From Cruorifilaria tuberocauda (taxonomy: Eukaryota; Nematoda; Chromadorea; Rhabditida; Onchocercidae): a stretch of DNA of 22,529 nt. Position 1 is the stretch's first letter. Each line of letters starts with the position of its first letter. A program made the position numbers and the translations under genes. Shown one piece after another: positions 1 through 13,483 of the stretch. The stretch is taken from the NCBI GenBank assembly GCA_013365365.1, contig JABVXU010000751.1, positions 1 to 22,529 on the forward strand, read 5' to 3'. The notes below the pieces were generated by a model. The model had not been told where the DNA came from, ran no database searches, and saw only the letters and a program-made list of their open reading frames with translations.

Positions 1-478
1 ACAACAATAACAATAATAATAAACGATAATAAATACTAAAAGTTATAGTAATAAAAACTCGAACTGATTACACTTCCATATTCGTCATCTATTCATTTGA
101 TTAAATTCTTAAACCTGTTATTGACACATACATGCCACTAAGATAATACTTAATATTACTTATACATTACTAATTATAATTACGAATAAACGATGATATG
201 AATGAATTTATTGAAATTTACGAACTTTCTCATAAAATTATTTAATTACAAGGAAATTATAACTAATAGTAATAACAATAACAAAAACAATAACCAATAA
301 TAAGTATATAATAATAAGTTCAATCCTGAACTTCTTCTCTCTTCCATTTACGAATAAAAAAGTTTTCAGACATACTTAATTAAATATTATGTAAATTAAA
401 CTTCAACAATTCGATCTTTTAAACAGCATAACGTAATTCACGCGTACAAAGCAGGGTTATACGGAATTGGAGAATTTT
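1..478. other. AT-rich stretch without a recognised gene
   Basis: I found no open frame with coding character and no splice-bounded exon on either strand. The first 60 bases and about 260-310 hold loose AAT/AAC-type trinucleotide runs. Nothing else stands out. Confidence 0.6.
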
Positions 479-622
479 ACACGTCCATTTACCTATTAAT
501 GGGGAAATCTACACGTCCATTTACCTATTAATGGAGAATTTTAAACGTCCATTTACCTATTAATGGAGAATTTTACACGTCCATTTGCGTGTTAATGGAA
601 AGTTTTACACGCCCATTTTGCT
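479..622. repeat. 32-bp tandem repeat, about 4.5 copies
   Basis: Units begin at 479, 511, 543, 575 and 607, exactly 32 bp apart. Each starts with ACACGTCCATTT (or a one-base variant) and contains ATTAATGG. The units are directly adjacent with no unique spacers, so this is a minisatellite and not a CRISPR array. The last two copies are more diverged. Confidence 0.93.
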
Positions 623-1585
623 TATTATCTAAATACTTATTTACCTGAACATTCTTCATTTCTTTCACTTGATTAAAATTTCAAGAATTCATTGCAAAAT
701 TGAAGCAGCAATGAAAAGATAAGATTATCCAAAATTCATATGTCATTACGAGTAAATCCTTTACAAAATCTGGTTTGGAAAAAAAAATTCGATTATTCAT
801 GAGAGTTAAAATTGAGTAAAATTATGAAGTAGTTATTCATTCATCTCATCAACGATAAGATGAATACATAATTATTTCAAAATGACAATTACCAAAAGTA
901 CATTTCAAATTTGCTACCATTCAAAGTTATTCCTCAAGTAAACTTGGAATCATCAAAATAATACTGATTTATTTTTAAAATATACATATGAATTACTGTT
1001 TTAAATGATTGTTAAATGAATGTTTTAAATGATACTTACTACAAATACAAAAACAATTCAACTTAAAATGATACTTAATACAAATATAAAAACAATTCAA
1101 TTGAAACAAAATAATTTTTTGTAAAATCTTAAAAATATCATTTATGCAAAATGTCAAATGCACCAAATGTTACTTTCAATTACTTAATTTTTCAATCATT
1201 TAATTGCTTAATTTCAATTACTTAATGAAATGATAAAATGAATATATCAATAAAAATGCATATCAAATTTTAGGCAAATAACTTTAATTTAAAGTCCTAA
1301 CTTTAATAAAATTTCACAATCATGTATGCAATTTTTAATTATTTAAAATAAAGAATCAAGCGATAAGAGTAAATTACTTGAAATTGAATATTTAAATTAA
1401 TTAAATTTGAATATTAAACATTTAAGCTGTTTTTCTCGAAGAGCTAAAACTTTAACAGATTTTTGTTTAATTTTTCTCTTCTTTCTTTTTCTTTCCCTTT
1501 CCCATTCCCTTTCTTTTTCCCGTTTCTTTGATGGGATCCCTCTCACCAAAGAGTATTATTTATGAATTACAAAAGTGGAAAAGGA
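623..1585. other. AT-rich intergenic stretch
   Basis: No gene or exon is supported. Small direct repeats occur at 1007-1105 (ATGATACTTA... and AAAAACAATTCAA repeated). A pyrimidine-rich run lies at about 1470-1525. Confidence 0.55.
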
Positions 1586-1598
1586 TAAGAGAGGAAGA

Positions 1599-1632
<34 letters not shown>
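1586..1632. repeat. GA microsatellite
   Basis: A purine tract that becomes a pure (GA)n run by about 1602. It gives the Glu/Arg run in an 84-codon open frame at 1528-1782, which I do not regard as a gene. Confidence 0.9.
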
Positions 1633-1635
<3 letters not shown>

Positions 1636-2002
1636 GTATTTATGAGATTTGGTAAAATTACAACCGCCAATGGGAAAGAGGAAAATATTCCATTCACCTC
1701 CCCAATTTATACGTGTAATTTGTGGAATTTAAACGTTTCAAATATTACCAATATTGCTCTTTGCCATTGCTTCCTCCTGTAAATAATCGCTTCTTCTGTT
1801 AGCTGAAACTCTTTGTAATTTCACCGCGCGGCGCATATGTCCGCTTCACTTCACTTCACTTCACTTAACCTTGGCCATTTCTATTAGCTGATCTGATCAT
1901 TTTGATTGATCCCTTTCAACAGATCACTCAACTAGCTTATCTTTATGGCTTCTATCCTCAGTTCCACAATTTCCCCTTTCCTCTAATCAACTTTTTATAA
2001 CA

Positions 2003-2003
<1 letters not shown>
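1633..2003. other. Intergenic stretch with a short TTCAC pentamer run
   Basis: No gene is recognised. A short TTCAC tandem run lies at about 1844-1866. Confidence 0.55.
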
Positions 2004-2066
<63 letters not shown>

Positions 2067-2251
2067 TAGATAATTTGTAAGCTTATCTGCATAAAAGAAG
2101 CCTGCTATTCACACATACATACACGTATACACACACACACACGTGTACACACACGTATACACACACACACACACACACACACATACACAGACATACACAC
2201 CCAGAGACAGAGAGACAGTGATGATCTGTAAGCTTGTCTGTATAAAAGAAG
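2004..2251. repeat. Duplicated (CA)n microsatellite module
   Basis: Two CA tracts (about 2004-2063 and 2110-2200) are each followed by a related 32-bp unique segment. The segments lie at 2069-2100 and 2220-2251, 151 bp apart, and share TGTAAGCTT and ATAAAAGAAG with a few mismatches. This looks like one tandem duplication of a CA tract plus its flank, followed by divergence of the tracts. Confidence 0.85.
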
Positions 2252-2611
2252 CTAGCTAGTAATGATTTACTACTATTTCAATCATTACCTAGAATTGTTT
2301 TAAGGTGTTATTGAAGAATGGAGTAATTAGTTTTTGTTTGAGAGACCTTTTTTATTACTAATAATTAGCATGATTATTTTAATTGCTTAATTTCATTAAT
2401 TCTAATTTAAATTACTAATTATACAAGTATATAATGCAAGTGTACTAAGTTATACAGTACGAATTTGCATATAGTACGAATTTACAACTATGCAAATTCG
2501 TATTTTTAATCAAAAATGCTCTTTATAATGATCATTTCTAACCCAATCAATAATTGTGATGGTAATTTGCATAAATTTTAGAATTTATTAAAGTTATTTA
2601 ATAGACCGTTT
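2252..2611. other. AT-rich intergenic stretch
   Basis: No gene or exon is supported. A small near-duplicate (GTACGAATTT and GCAAATTCGTA elements) is visible around 2458-2505. Confidence 0.5.
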
Positions 2612-3025
2612 AACAATCAGTTTATTTAGTCTTTTGGTTACAGGTATAGTTTTTCTTTCTAGCAGTCAGTTACTTTAGCCTTTTGGTTCAGGTTCAATTC
2701 TTTTTAGCAGTCAGTTAACTTAACCTTTGTGGTTACAGGTATAGTTTTTCTTTCTAGCAGTCAGTTACTTTAGCCTTTTGGTTCAGGTTCAATTCTTTTT
2801 AGCGGTCAGTTAACTTAACCTTTATGGTTACAGGTATAGTTTTTCTTTCTAGCAGTCAGTTATTTTAGGCTTTTGGTTCAGGTTCAGTTTTTTTAGCAAT
2901 CAGTTAACTTAACCTTTATGGTTACAGTTACAGTTTTTCAGCAATCAGTTAATTTAACCTTTTCGTTTTAGTTACAGTTTTTCTTTTTAGCAATCAGTTA
3001 CCTTCTTAGCCTTTTGATTACAGTT
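2612..3025. repeat. 95-bp dimeric tandem repeat
   Basis: The element CAGGTATAG recurs at 2641, 2736 and 2831, a 95-bp period. Inside each 95-bp unit are two related halves of about 45-50 bp, each built around AGCAGTCAGTTA and CCTTTTGGTT. The array therefore has a higher-order dimer structure, which decays towards 3025. Confidence 0.92.
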
Positions 3026-3149
3026 ACGGCTTCTTTTTTTTCGTATAAATCTTCATAATTCTTCCGAAATTTATCACTTATTATTATTTACTATTTTCTG
3101 GACTGATATTTTAGTGATTATCCAAATCTTATTTATATCCTTAATTATA

Positions 3150-3320
3150 TTAACTTTTTTTCATTTTCAAATTGTAATTTAATTTTTCATTTTCATTTTC
3201 AAATTGTAATTTGATTTTTCATTTTCAAATTGTGATTTAATTTTTCATTTTCAAACTGTAATTTAATTTTTCATTTTCAAATTTAATTTCATTTTCAAAT
3301 TATAATTTAATTTTTGGATA
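3150..3320. repeat. About 29-bp T-rich tandem repeat
   Basis: Roughly five to six copies of TTTTTCATTTTCAAATTGTA followed by ATTTAA, with small indels. It ends just before 3320. Confidence 0.85.
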
Positions 3321-6155
<2,835 letters not shown>

Positions 6156-6436
6156 AGAATATTGCAAATTGGAAATTCTATTTATACCAAAGTGCTCAAA
6201 CAAATCATTTTTACAAAGAAACAAACAAACAAAAAAAAAACAAAACAAAAACAAAAAAAGAAAAAACAGATGGACACATGCAAATACTTTATTTCTATAT
6301 TATTGCCTTCATACATTTTGCTTCTTATCTTATCATTTTTTTATCATTATTATCCTCTCTTATCTTATCTTATCATCAATTATTGTGCTGGAAACTCTCT
6401 CAGAATTTGATTCTCTATAAAAATGGAAAAATTTGA

Positions 6437-6442
6437 AATAAA
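6437..6442 (+). terminator. Actin polyadenylation signal
   Basis: AATAAA lies about 280 bases after the actin stop. It is followed about 18 bases later by a genomic A-rich run (6461 onward). A second AATAAA is present at 6702-6707. The first is the better candidate by distance. Confidence 0.55.
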
Positions 6443-6757
6443 TTGTTCTGTTGCCTCTTCAAAAAAAAAAAAAAAAGAAAAAAAAAAACAAAAAACAAAT
6501 TTTATAATAACACTGCCACTTTGGTCATTTTTTTTCTAAAATTTTTAGTTTTTTTTCCCTCTCAACCATCGACGATCAGAACGAATTTATAAATTTTTGA
6601 TATTTCAATCAATCAATATTTATATTGTTCGTATATTAAAATTACAAGTTTCTTTTTTTTTTTTAATTTTTCTTTGTAATTTTTTTTTTCAAAGGCAACG
6701 AAATAAATCGATTTATCATTGCACTGATCGTTTTTGTTTTTGAATACAATTTAAATA
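6443..6757. other. Post-actin A/T homopolymer region
   Basis: Runs of A (6461-6490) and of T (about 6530-6560 and 6650-6690) alternate with AT-rich sequence. No gene is seen. Confidence 0.5.
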
Positions 6758-7037
6758 GTTCAAGTGATAAAGTTGACAGTAAACAGTTCAAGTGATAAGG
6801 CTGACAGTAAATGGTTCAAGTGATAAGGCTGACAATAAACAGCTCAAATGATAAAGCTGACAGTAAATAGTTCAAGTGATAAAACTAACAGTAAATAGTT
6901 CAGGTGATAAGGATTACAGTAAATAATTCAAGTGATAAGACTGACAGTAAATAGTTCAAGTGATAAGGCTGACAGTAAATGGTTCAAGTGATAAGACTGA
7001 CAGTAAATAGTTCAAATGATAAAATTGACAATTTCGG
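6758..7037. repeat. 28-bp tandem array carrying TGATAA, 10 copies
   Basis: Units start at 6758, 6786 and every 28 bp to 7010, with consensus GTTCAAGTGATAAGGCTGAC followed by AGTAAATA. All ten units retain TGATAA, and about six have TGATAAG. The array lies between the convergent 3' ends of actin and the ZP membrane protein gene. Confidence 0.94.
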
Positions 7038-7289
7038 TGATATAAAATGATAATTTATACTCAAAAAAAATTTTTAATCTTATTGTTTTTTTAAAACGAT
7101 ATAAGTTTATTTAAAGTGACCTAAATAAAATATTTTATAGTACAAACATTTTTAAGAATTGATTTTAAGAGTATTAGGTGTAAAAAAAAGCAAGAGAGAA
7201 ATTATTTGGTTAATTTAATTCTATGTCTTTTCAAATTCCCGTTATTGGTATCGAATAAATTTAAAAATTAAAAAAAAACTTTTCAATCA

Positions 7290-7805
7290 ATTCATTCATA
7301 CTTATTTACCAATGATTGAATTAAGTAACTTTGAAATAATCAATAATAAGATTTCCTAAATTATTCTATTGGTAATTTAAATCTTCTAATTATTCTATTC
7401 TAATTACGATTTAAATAATCAGAAAAATATAATTTAAATAATCAAATTATAATTTAAATAATAAAAAAAAACCAAAAATAATTTCTTTTTACAATACAAT
7501 TCATATATAAATAGATTTAAATTACGAATAGAATGATCAAACAACGAATTCATACTTATTTACTTTAAATTACCTAATAGAATAATAAAATAGTTAATTC
7601 AAACCTATTTTAAATTACCTATAGAACAATCAAACTATTCGTTCATACTTATTTACTTTCAATTGCCTAATAGAATAAACAAATAATTAATTTTTACTTA
7701 TTTATTTAAAATACCTAGTGAAATAATCAAATAGTTAATTCATACTTATTTACTTTAAATTGCCTAACAAATAATCAAATAATTCATTCATACTTATTTA
7801 CTAAA
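7290..7805. repeat. AT-rich dispersed repeat block (about 50-bp units)
   Basis: Imperfect units contain CATACTTATTTACTTTAAATT, followed by a CCTAATAGAATAATCAAATA-like segment, at about 7540-7800. The preceding part (7360-7500) contains ATTATTCTATTGGTAATTTA and AAAATAATTTCTTTTTACA. Both parts have relatives in intron 1 of the gene at 16265-17811: the 7360-7500 part in direct orientation, and the 7540-7800 units largely as reverse complements. Confidence 0.7.
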
Positions 7806-7966
7806 TGTTATGATCGAATAAATTTGAAACATTCAACAAAAACTCCGTAAAACTTTGTAGCTTTAATATTTCAATTCTGGAACATGCAAAAATTTGAACG
7901 TAATTCTTGGAAAAATAAACTTTGCTAGAAATAGTAATCAATCATTTACAATTAGCTAACATTTTG

Positions 7967-7972
7967 TTTATT
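7967..7972 (-). terminator. Polyadenylation signal of the ZP membrane protein gene
   Basis: TTTATT on the plus strand reads AATAAA on the minus strand. It lies 86 bases beyond the stop codon at 8059-8061, a reasonable distance for a short nematode 3' UTR. Confidence 0.5.
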
Positions 7973-8058
7973 TTTCTTCTCAACCACATTATATTTCTTT
8001 AGGTAATTAATTAGCAAAAACAATTGCGTAACATTTATCTCAGATATGTTTCATGTTT

Positions 8059-9740
8059 TTAACTTTTAAATCGTACAATCAAAATTATTGCCGTACAGCA
8101 AACAGCGCTTGCAAATGCCGCCAATGAAATCAATAAAGCAGTGACCATTGAAACCTTAATTGAAACTTTAAATTATCGAAGCTATTTATTAATTTAATTA
8201 TTGATGATAATTTGATTTTTGTTCTCTTAAAACACATATGTATATATTTACTAGACTAATTGATTTATTAAATTAATAATTATTAAAATTTTAAATGTAC
8301 CTATGTTTATATTTATTTACTAAAATACTTATTTACTAAATTAATAATTGCTGAATTTTAAAAGTATATACGTATATATTTAATAAATTAACAATTAGTA
8401 AGTTTCTAAAGTACATATGTGTATATATGGTGACTTAAATACTTAATTTACTAAATCAATTAAAGAAAGAGAAAAGAATTTAAAAGAGAATTTAAAAAAA
8501 TAGGTAAAAGATGAAAGATCGAAAATTAAATTAAGAACTTTTAATTAACAAATAATTAAATTATTAATTTCAAAAAAAACAAACAAACAAAAAATTCTGC
8601 TATAAAATACCGGAAGTGCTAATCTAACTGTTAGCTTATACCTATGCTAATTTAACTATTAGCTTATACCTAAATAATCAAAGTATTGTTATATCATCTT
8701 CATTCCAATTATTAAATTACCTTTGGACAAAAAAACTTTTTTGGAATAGGATTTTGTAGCAAATTAGCATAAGCTATTGTTTTTTCCACCGGACAACATG
8801 AAAATAACATATCTTGAAGAAAATAAAACTGTGGAATGAATACTCCAATTGGACCAAAACTTGTAATTATTGCATTTTGCGTAAACTGAAATATTTTCAT
8901 TTAAAAAAAAAAATTTCAAAAAAAATATAAATAATCTTTTATATTCGATTTTTTCATCATTCAATTAATTTTTCGCTAATTTATTTTTTAGCTTTTGTAC
9001 AATGTTTTACAAAAGTTTTACGGTTTTACTACGGTAAAGTTGTAGCAAGTTTTACGCTTTTATTACGGTAGATTTGTTGAAAAAGTTAACGAAACTTTAG
9101 AATATAAAATCATTCTAATGATTATTTTTGTATAATTAACACTTATGCTAAGGAATTGTTAACTTATATAAAAAAGGAATCATTAATATTCGGTTTTTTT
9201 CATCATTCAATTAAATTTTCGCTAATTATTTTTAGCTTTTGTACAGTATTTTACAAAAGTTTTACGGTTTTACTACGGTAAAGTTGTTACAAATTTTACG
9301 GTTTTATTACGGTAAAGTTCAGGAAAATTTAAAATACAAAATATATTCTAATGATTACTTTTGTATAATTAATACTTATGCTAAGGAATTGTTAACTTAT
9401 ATCTAAGTAATCAAGGTATTATAATGGCTATAAATTCGATGTTATCATTTACATCAAACAGTTTTCCTTCTTTATCATCAATTTCCTTCTTTGATAGGTG
9501 CTCAATCACTAGCTTATCATAGCTTATCTCATTGCTAACTGAAGTTGATCACTTATTCAAATCAGTCTTATCATTATCACCAACAGAGAGAGAGAGAGAG
9601 AGAAAATTCCATCACTCGATTCTTATCAATTCACTATTTAAACTATAAACGATTACTTCAATTCAATCAGTAATAACTCAGCAAGTAATCATTTATCTAT
9701 TGAAATTGTAATTATCATATAATCATATCACTAATCGTTC

Positions 9741-9780
<40 letters not shown>

Positions 9781-12700
9781 AATCATCATTAAATTCTTTT
9801 CTACGAAACAATAATCGTAATATCACTATCAACAATTAATCATGATCACATTCATTGTTCATGGATAATTTGTTGATTATTTTTTTTTTTCGTAAAACGA
9901 CAACTTACCGATAAAGGTGAAATGGAACAATGGATCATAATAGGATATACTGTTATCGGTGATACGAAATCCTGTTTATCAAATGATAAATCCGGAACAG
10001 CTTCCCATTGCAAATGTGGTTTTGTACGAAGTAATTGTTGCAGTGCTTTCTGACGACTATCCGGTAAAGCATCCCAACCGAGACGAAGCCGAATTTCCCA
10101 AATTTTCTGCATCTGATCGATAGACGGAAAATATTGAATATTATTATCATAGTTATCCAGTAAATCATTATTATCATATACAAGATTGCTTTTTGTTCCA
10201 TTAAATAATCGGCAGAGTGGAGCTGATCGAGAATCTTTTTCCGGAATGCCGTTTTTTAAAAAGTAAGCTCGATGTTTATCCTGTTCCGTCCAACAATCAA
10301 TAATACGAAATGGTACTGAAAAGTGAAAATTTTACGAAAAATTTAAATTTATCAAAAATTCAATTTTTTTTTTGAAGACAATAAATTTATTATTTCTATT
10401 GTAACTTTCGCTTTCTGCTTTTAATTTATTGATTGTTAAGCATTGTTAAGTGTTAATAAGTGCTGATAAGTGATTGTTAAGCTGTTGATAAGAGATTGTT
10501 AAGAGAAGCGAATGTTAAAATTATGAAAAAGATCGTTTTGCTATTTAAATTTTTTTCATAAATTTATTCCTATCGTAACTTTCACTTTCTCCCTTTACTA
10601 TATTGATTGCTTAGCACTGTTAAGCATTGTTAAGCTATTGATAAGTGCTGATAAGTGATTGTTAAGCTGTTAATAAGTCGTGTTGATAAGTGTTAATAAG
10701 TATTTATAAGCATTGTTAAGCGTTATGAAAAAGATCGTTTTACTATTAAAATTTTTTTTTATAAACTTATTACTATCATAACTTTCACTTACTGCCTTTA
10801 TTTACTATATACATTGTTAAGCATTGTTAAGCTGTTGATAAGTGTTTATAATTGATAAGTGTTTATAAGTATTGATAAGCATTGATAAGTGTTTATAAGT
10901 ATTGATAAGCATTGATAAGTATTGATAAGCATTGATAAGTATTGATAAGTATTGATAAGTATTGATAAGTATTGATAAGTATTGATAAGTATTGATAAGT
11001 ATTGATAAGTATTGATAAGCATTGATAAGTATTGATAAGTATTGATAAGTATTGATAAGTATTGATAAGTATTGATAAGTGTTGATAAGCATTGATAAGT
11101 ATTGATAAGTATTGATAAGTGTTGATAAGTATTGATAAGCATTGATAAGCATTGATAAGTGATTGTTAACTGATTGTTAGTCATGAAAGATTGTTTTTTA
11201 AAATATTTTCCTATTGTAAACCAATGAATCATTCACCTTTTTTACAATTCTAAAAATAGAAAATATGCAATTATTTGATGAATGAATTATTTTTAATGGA
11301 AAAAAAAACTTTACTATATTTCGATGAAATCATTAGATTTAAATTAAAGCCAATTTGCACTGATGAATTTATCATTACTGATTCATCATTGATATTAGCA
11401 GTCGAGCGGATATTCTAAACAAACTTTGAAATTACAAAAAAAAAAAATTTATAAGCAAATAAAAAACGATGAAAAGGACAGATTGAAAAACTTAATTAAT
11501 ATTCATGATTAATTATATTTTATCATTTCATCAATTTATATTATATATATTACACTTTAAATGGTCAACTAATATTTATAATTAATTATATTTTATCATC
11601 TTATTACTCATATTATATATATAATACTTTAAAAGGTCAACTAATATTTATAATTAATTATATTTTATCAGTCTAAACAATTATATGCTGATATATCAAT
11701 TATGATTTTAAGTTTGTTACTGTAAAATATACAAACCGTCAAAACGAATAAATATATTTTATCGTATTTATCAGTTATATTTTAATATAGGATATATCAA
11801 TTGTAAATTTAAATTTATTACTGTTTAAAATATAAGCTTGAAAAAACAAATATATCAATTCATGAATGAAATTAAAATAAGAAATAAAACTTGGACAAAA
11901 ACAAAAAATACATACTTTCAATAATTGATCACATGAAATTTCAAATTGATCGATTATTTCATTTCCAATCACCAAGAGAATCTGCAAATTGTTTTCTTTA
12001 TTATTAGCCAAGAATACAGAATACTCTAGAGGTTTTCGATATTTAATCAAGTTTAAAAATATAATCATAGTTAACGATATTTTAATTTTAATTATTGATT
12101 AACGAATGGTAACATATATAGGTGTTTAAATGAAATTATCAGAAAATATGAACTTTTTGCATTGTATCGTTTGATAAGCAAACTTCCGGTACTAGCATAT
12201 TGATCGATTCTGATCCTGAATTCTCATGCATTTCCATTTCGCATGTTTTGCTACCATTTGAATCGATCAATAAAAATTTTATTAGTTCCTTCAATAATTA
12301 CAGTTTCATTTAATATTTTGAAATAGTGTTAATGAATTCGTACTCAATTCGTTACTCTCTTTTCTTCTTTTTTTCTCACATTTCTTCTTCCCCCGCTTTC
12401 CCGTCTCTCTGAGATTTTTTTTTCAGGAAATAAATATCTGTATGACATACATTTGTTTTTATTTTTTGTTGTAATTTATTCAATTCCACTGTAATTTTTA
12501 AACCATTTTGCAAACATTGAACCGTAATATACTGATCCAATGAAAATGTCTTATTAGTTGAAGTTAAATTTCTGGAGTTACCTGAAATTTCTAGAATTAC
12601 TGGTAAATCCCGATAATCGCGATATAACTGAAAGTTACCTACTTGTTGGAAAGAAATTTTCAAAAAGTTTAAGTTCAATGCATTAAAAAAAAATCCCACA

Positions 12701-13073
12701 TAACCTTTACTTTTACCACCTTTAAACTTTTAAAAATTATTTTTATCACTTTACATATAAAGATTACGAATTGAAATAGAGATTAAGAACTTAGGATTAC
12801 GAAATTATCTTATTTTTTAGAATACAATAACTTATAATAACTTGTAATAAACATAACTGTTAAATTTTTATTACTTACGTGTAAAGATTAGAGATTTATT
12901 TAAAATTACGAACTTATCGTTGTATTTTTTTAAACTTAACCTAATTTAACAACTTATATTGAACAATTAAACCTAATTCAATAACTTATAATTTTGGCAA
13001 AAAAAAACAAAGAAAATTTTATACCTTCATGGATTGTTAGCATAAATAAAAGAAAAGCAAAAATGCTTTGCAT
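8059..13073 (-). CDS. ZP-domain-like type I membrane protein, eight exons, 396 aa
   Basis: Model in transcript order: 13073-13025, 12581-12451, 12288-12154, 12023-11916, 11414-11315, 10315-9909, 8885-8721 and 8154-8059. Every intron is GT-AG and the phases agree throughout, giving 396 codons plus stop. Residues 1-17 form a signal peptide (MQSIFAFLLFMLTIHEG). Residues 18-141 resemble a ZP-N half with four cysteines (39, 76, 97, 136) spaced as in that fold. Residues 142-365 resemble a ZP-C half, including FRIIDCW (177-183), a YFLKNG segment and Cys at 209, 304, 340, 341 and 363. Residues about 368-392 are a hydrophobic membrane helix with a short basic tail (RFKS). Six N-glycosylation sequons are present. 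The family link rests on cysteine spacing and local motifs read by eye. Known ZP proteins of this plan are secreted or apical matrix polymers made by epithelia; that role is inferred. I see no clear furin site before the helix. The small exons 1, 3, 5 and 8 and the acceptor of exon 4 are the least certain parts. An alternative exon 2 start is 12627, after another CAG. Confidence 0.78.
8955..9425. repeat. Tandem duplication of about 246 bp in intron 6 of the ZP gene
   Basis: CATCATTCAATTAA appears at 8955 and again at 9201, and the following about 215 bp match well in both copies. Shared marks are TTTTACGGTTTTACTACGGT, TTTTGTATAATTAA and TATGCTAAGGAATTGTTAAC. A weaker third relative (GCTAA...TTAGCTTATACC units) lies at about 8618-8700, on the other side of exon 7. 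Each full copy also has an internal TTTTAC(G)GTTTT duplication. Confidence 0.85.
9584..9777. repeat. Two GA microsatellites in intron 6
   Basis: (GA)n runs at about 9584-9602 and 9743-9777, separated by AT-rich unique sequence. Both lie inside the intron between exons 6 and 7 of the ZP membrane protein gene. Confidence 0.88.
10381..11220. repeat. Nested satellite in intron 5: macro-repeats of about 180-200 bp
   Basis: Three macro-units start at 10381, 10558 and 10761. Each opens with ATAAA-TTATT-CTAT, then TAACTTTC(A/G)CTTTCTGC-like sequence, then a TTGTTAAG/TGATAAG-rich core, and closes with ATGAAA(AA)GATCGTTTT or a close variant. The third unit is longer because its core has expanded into the 10-bp array at 10851-11160. 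All of it lies in the intron between exons 5 and 6 of the minus-strand ZP gene. Confidence 0.88.
10851..11160. repeat. 10-bp tandem array, 31 copies, carrying TGATAAG
   Basis: Thirty-one consecutive 10-bp units with consensus ATTGATAAGT (variants end in C or begin with G). TGATAAG is intact in 29 of 31; the units at 10861 and 10891 have TTATAAG instead. Because 10 is not a multiple of 3 and the unit gives no stop on the minus strand, it creates two long spurious open frames there. Confidence 0.97.
11500..11680. repeat. About 73-bp AT-rich tandem repeat, 2.5 copies
   Basis: TTAATTATATTTTATCA recurs three times at about 73-bp intervals, and AAGGTCAACTAATATTTATA or a close variant occurs twice. 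It is intronic in the ZP membrane protein gene, between exons 4 and 5. Confidence 0.8.
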
Positions 13074-13483
13074 TTTATTTTATAGTGATTTCGATAGAAT
13101 TTCACTGTTCAAAATTATTATTATATAGTAATTTAACTTAAACAAACTCCGCCTTTCTAACTTTTTTTTTCAAAATCATAATGATAAATTTTAAAAGAAT
13201 AATTTTTTTATCATTTTTTTTTGATTAACATATGTGACAATGATAAAACAATTGATAAAGTTAGAATGCTAAGAATTTTGCTATTTTCTTTAAAAAGCTT
13301 CTTAGTCATCATTTCCTAATAATTGATGCTTACACAAGCATGCCTCGGGCTATTTTGTTATTTCTTGATTCATTTTATCAAAATTTGAAAAATTCTTTTA
13401 TTATATAACAGAAACTGTTTCTTTTTTTTTTTTTAAACCAACGCATACATTGGAATGAATGAATAATTTATTATTGTTTGTTT
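13074..13483. other. Immediate upstream region of the ZP membrane protein gene
   Basis: No gene is seen. This should contain the core promoter or trans-splice site of the minus-strand gene starting at 13073. The nearest minus-strand AG preceded by suitable sequence (GAACAG) is about 35 bases upstream and is not T-rich, so no site is called. Confidence 0.45.

Noticed and set aside
479..622. Possible CRISPR-like direct repeats
   Set aside because: The 32-bp units are contiguous with no spacers, in a eukaryotic genome.
1528..1782. 84-codon open frame with a Glu/Arg run
   Set aside because: The charged run is the GA microsatellite, and the flanks show no coding character or conserved motif.
10817..11232. 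Two long minus-strand open frames (111 and 128 codons) reading LINTYQYLSI-like repeats
   Set aside because: They are produced by the 10-bp array, whose unit gives no stop in any minus frame; the 10-aa protein repeat equals three DNA units. No start context or splice support, and they lie in an intron.
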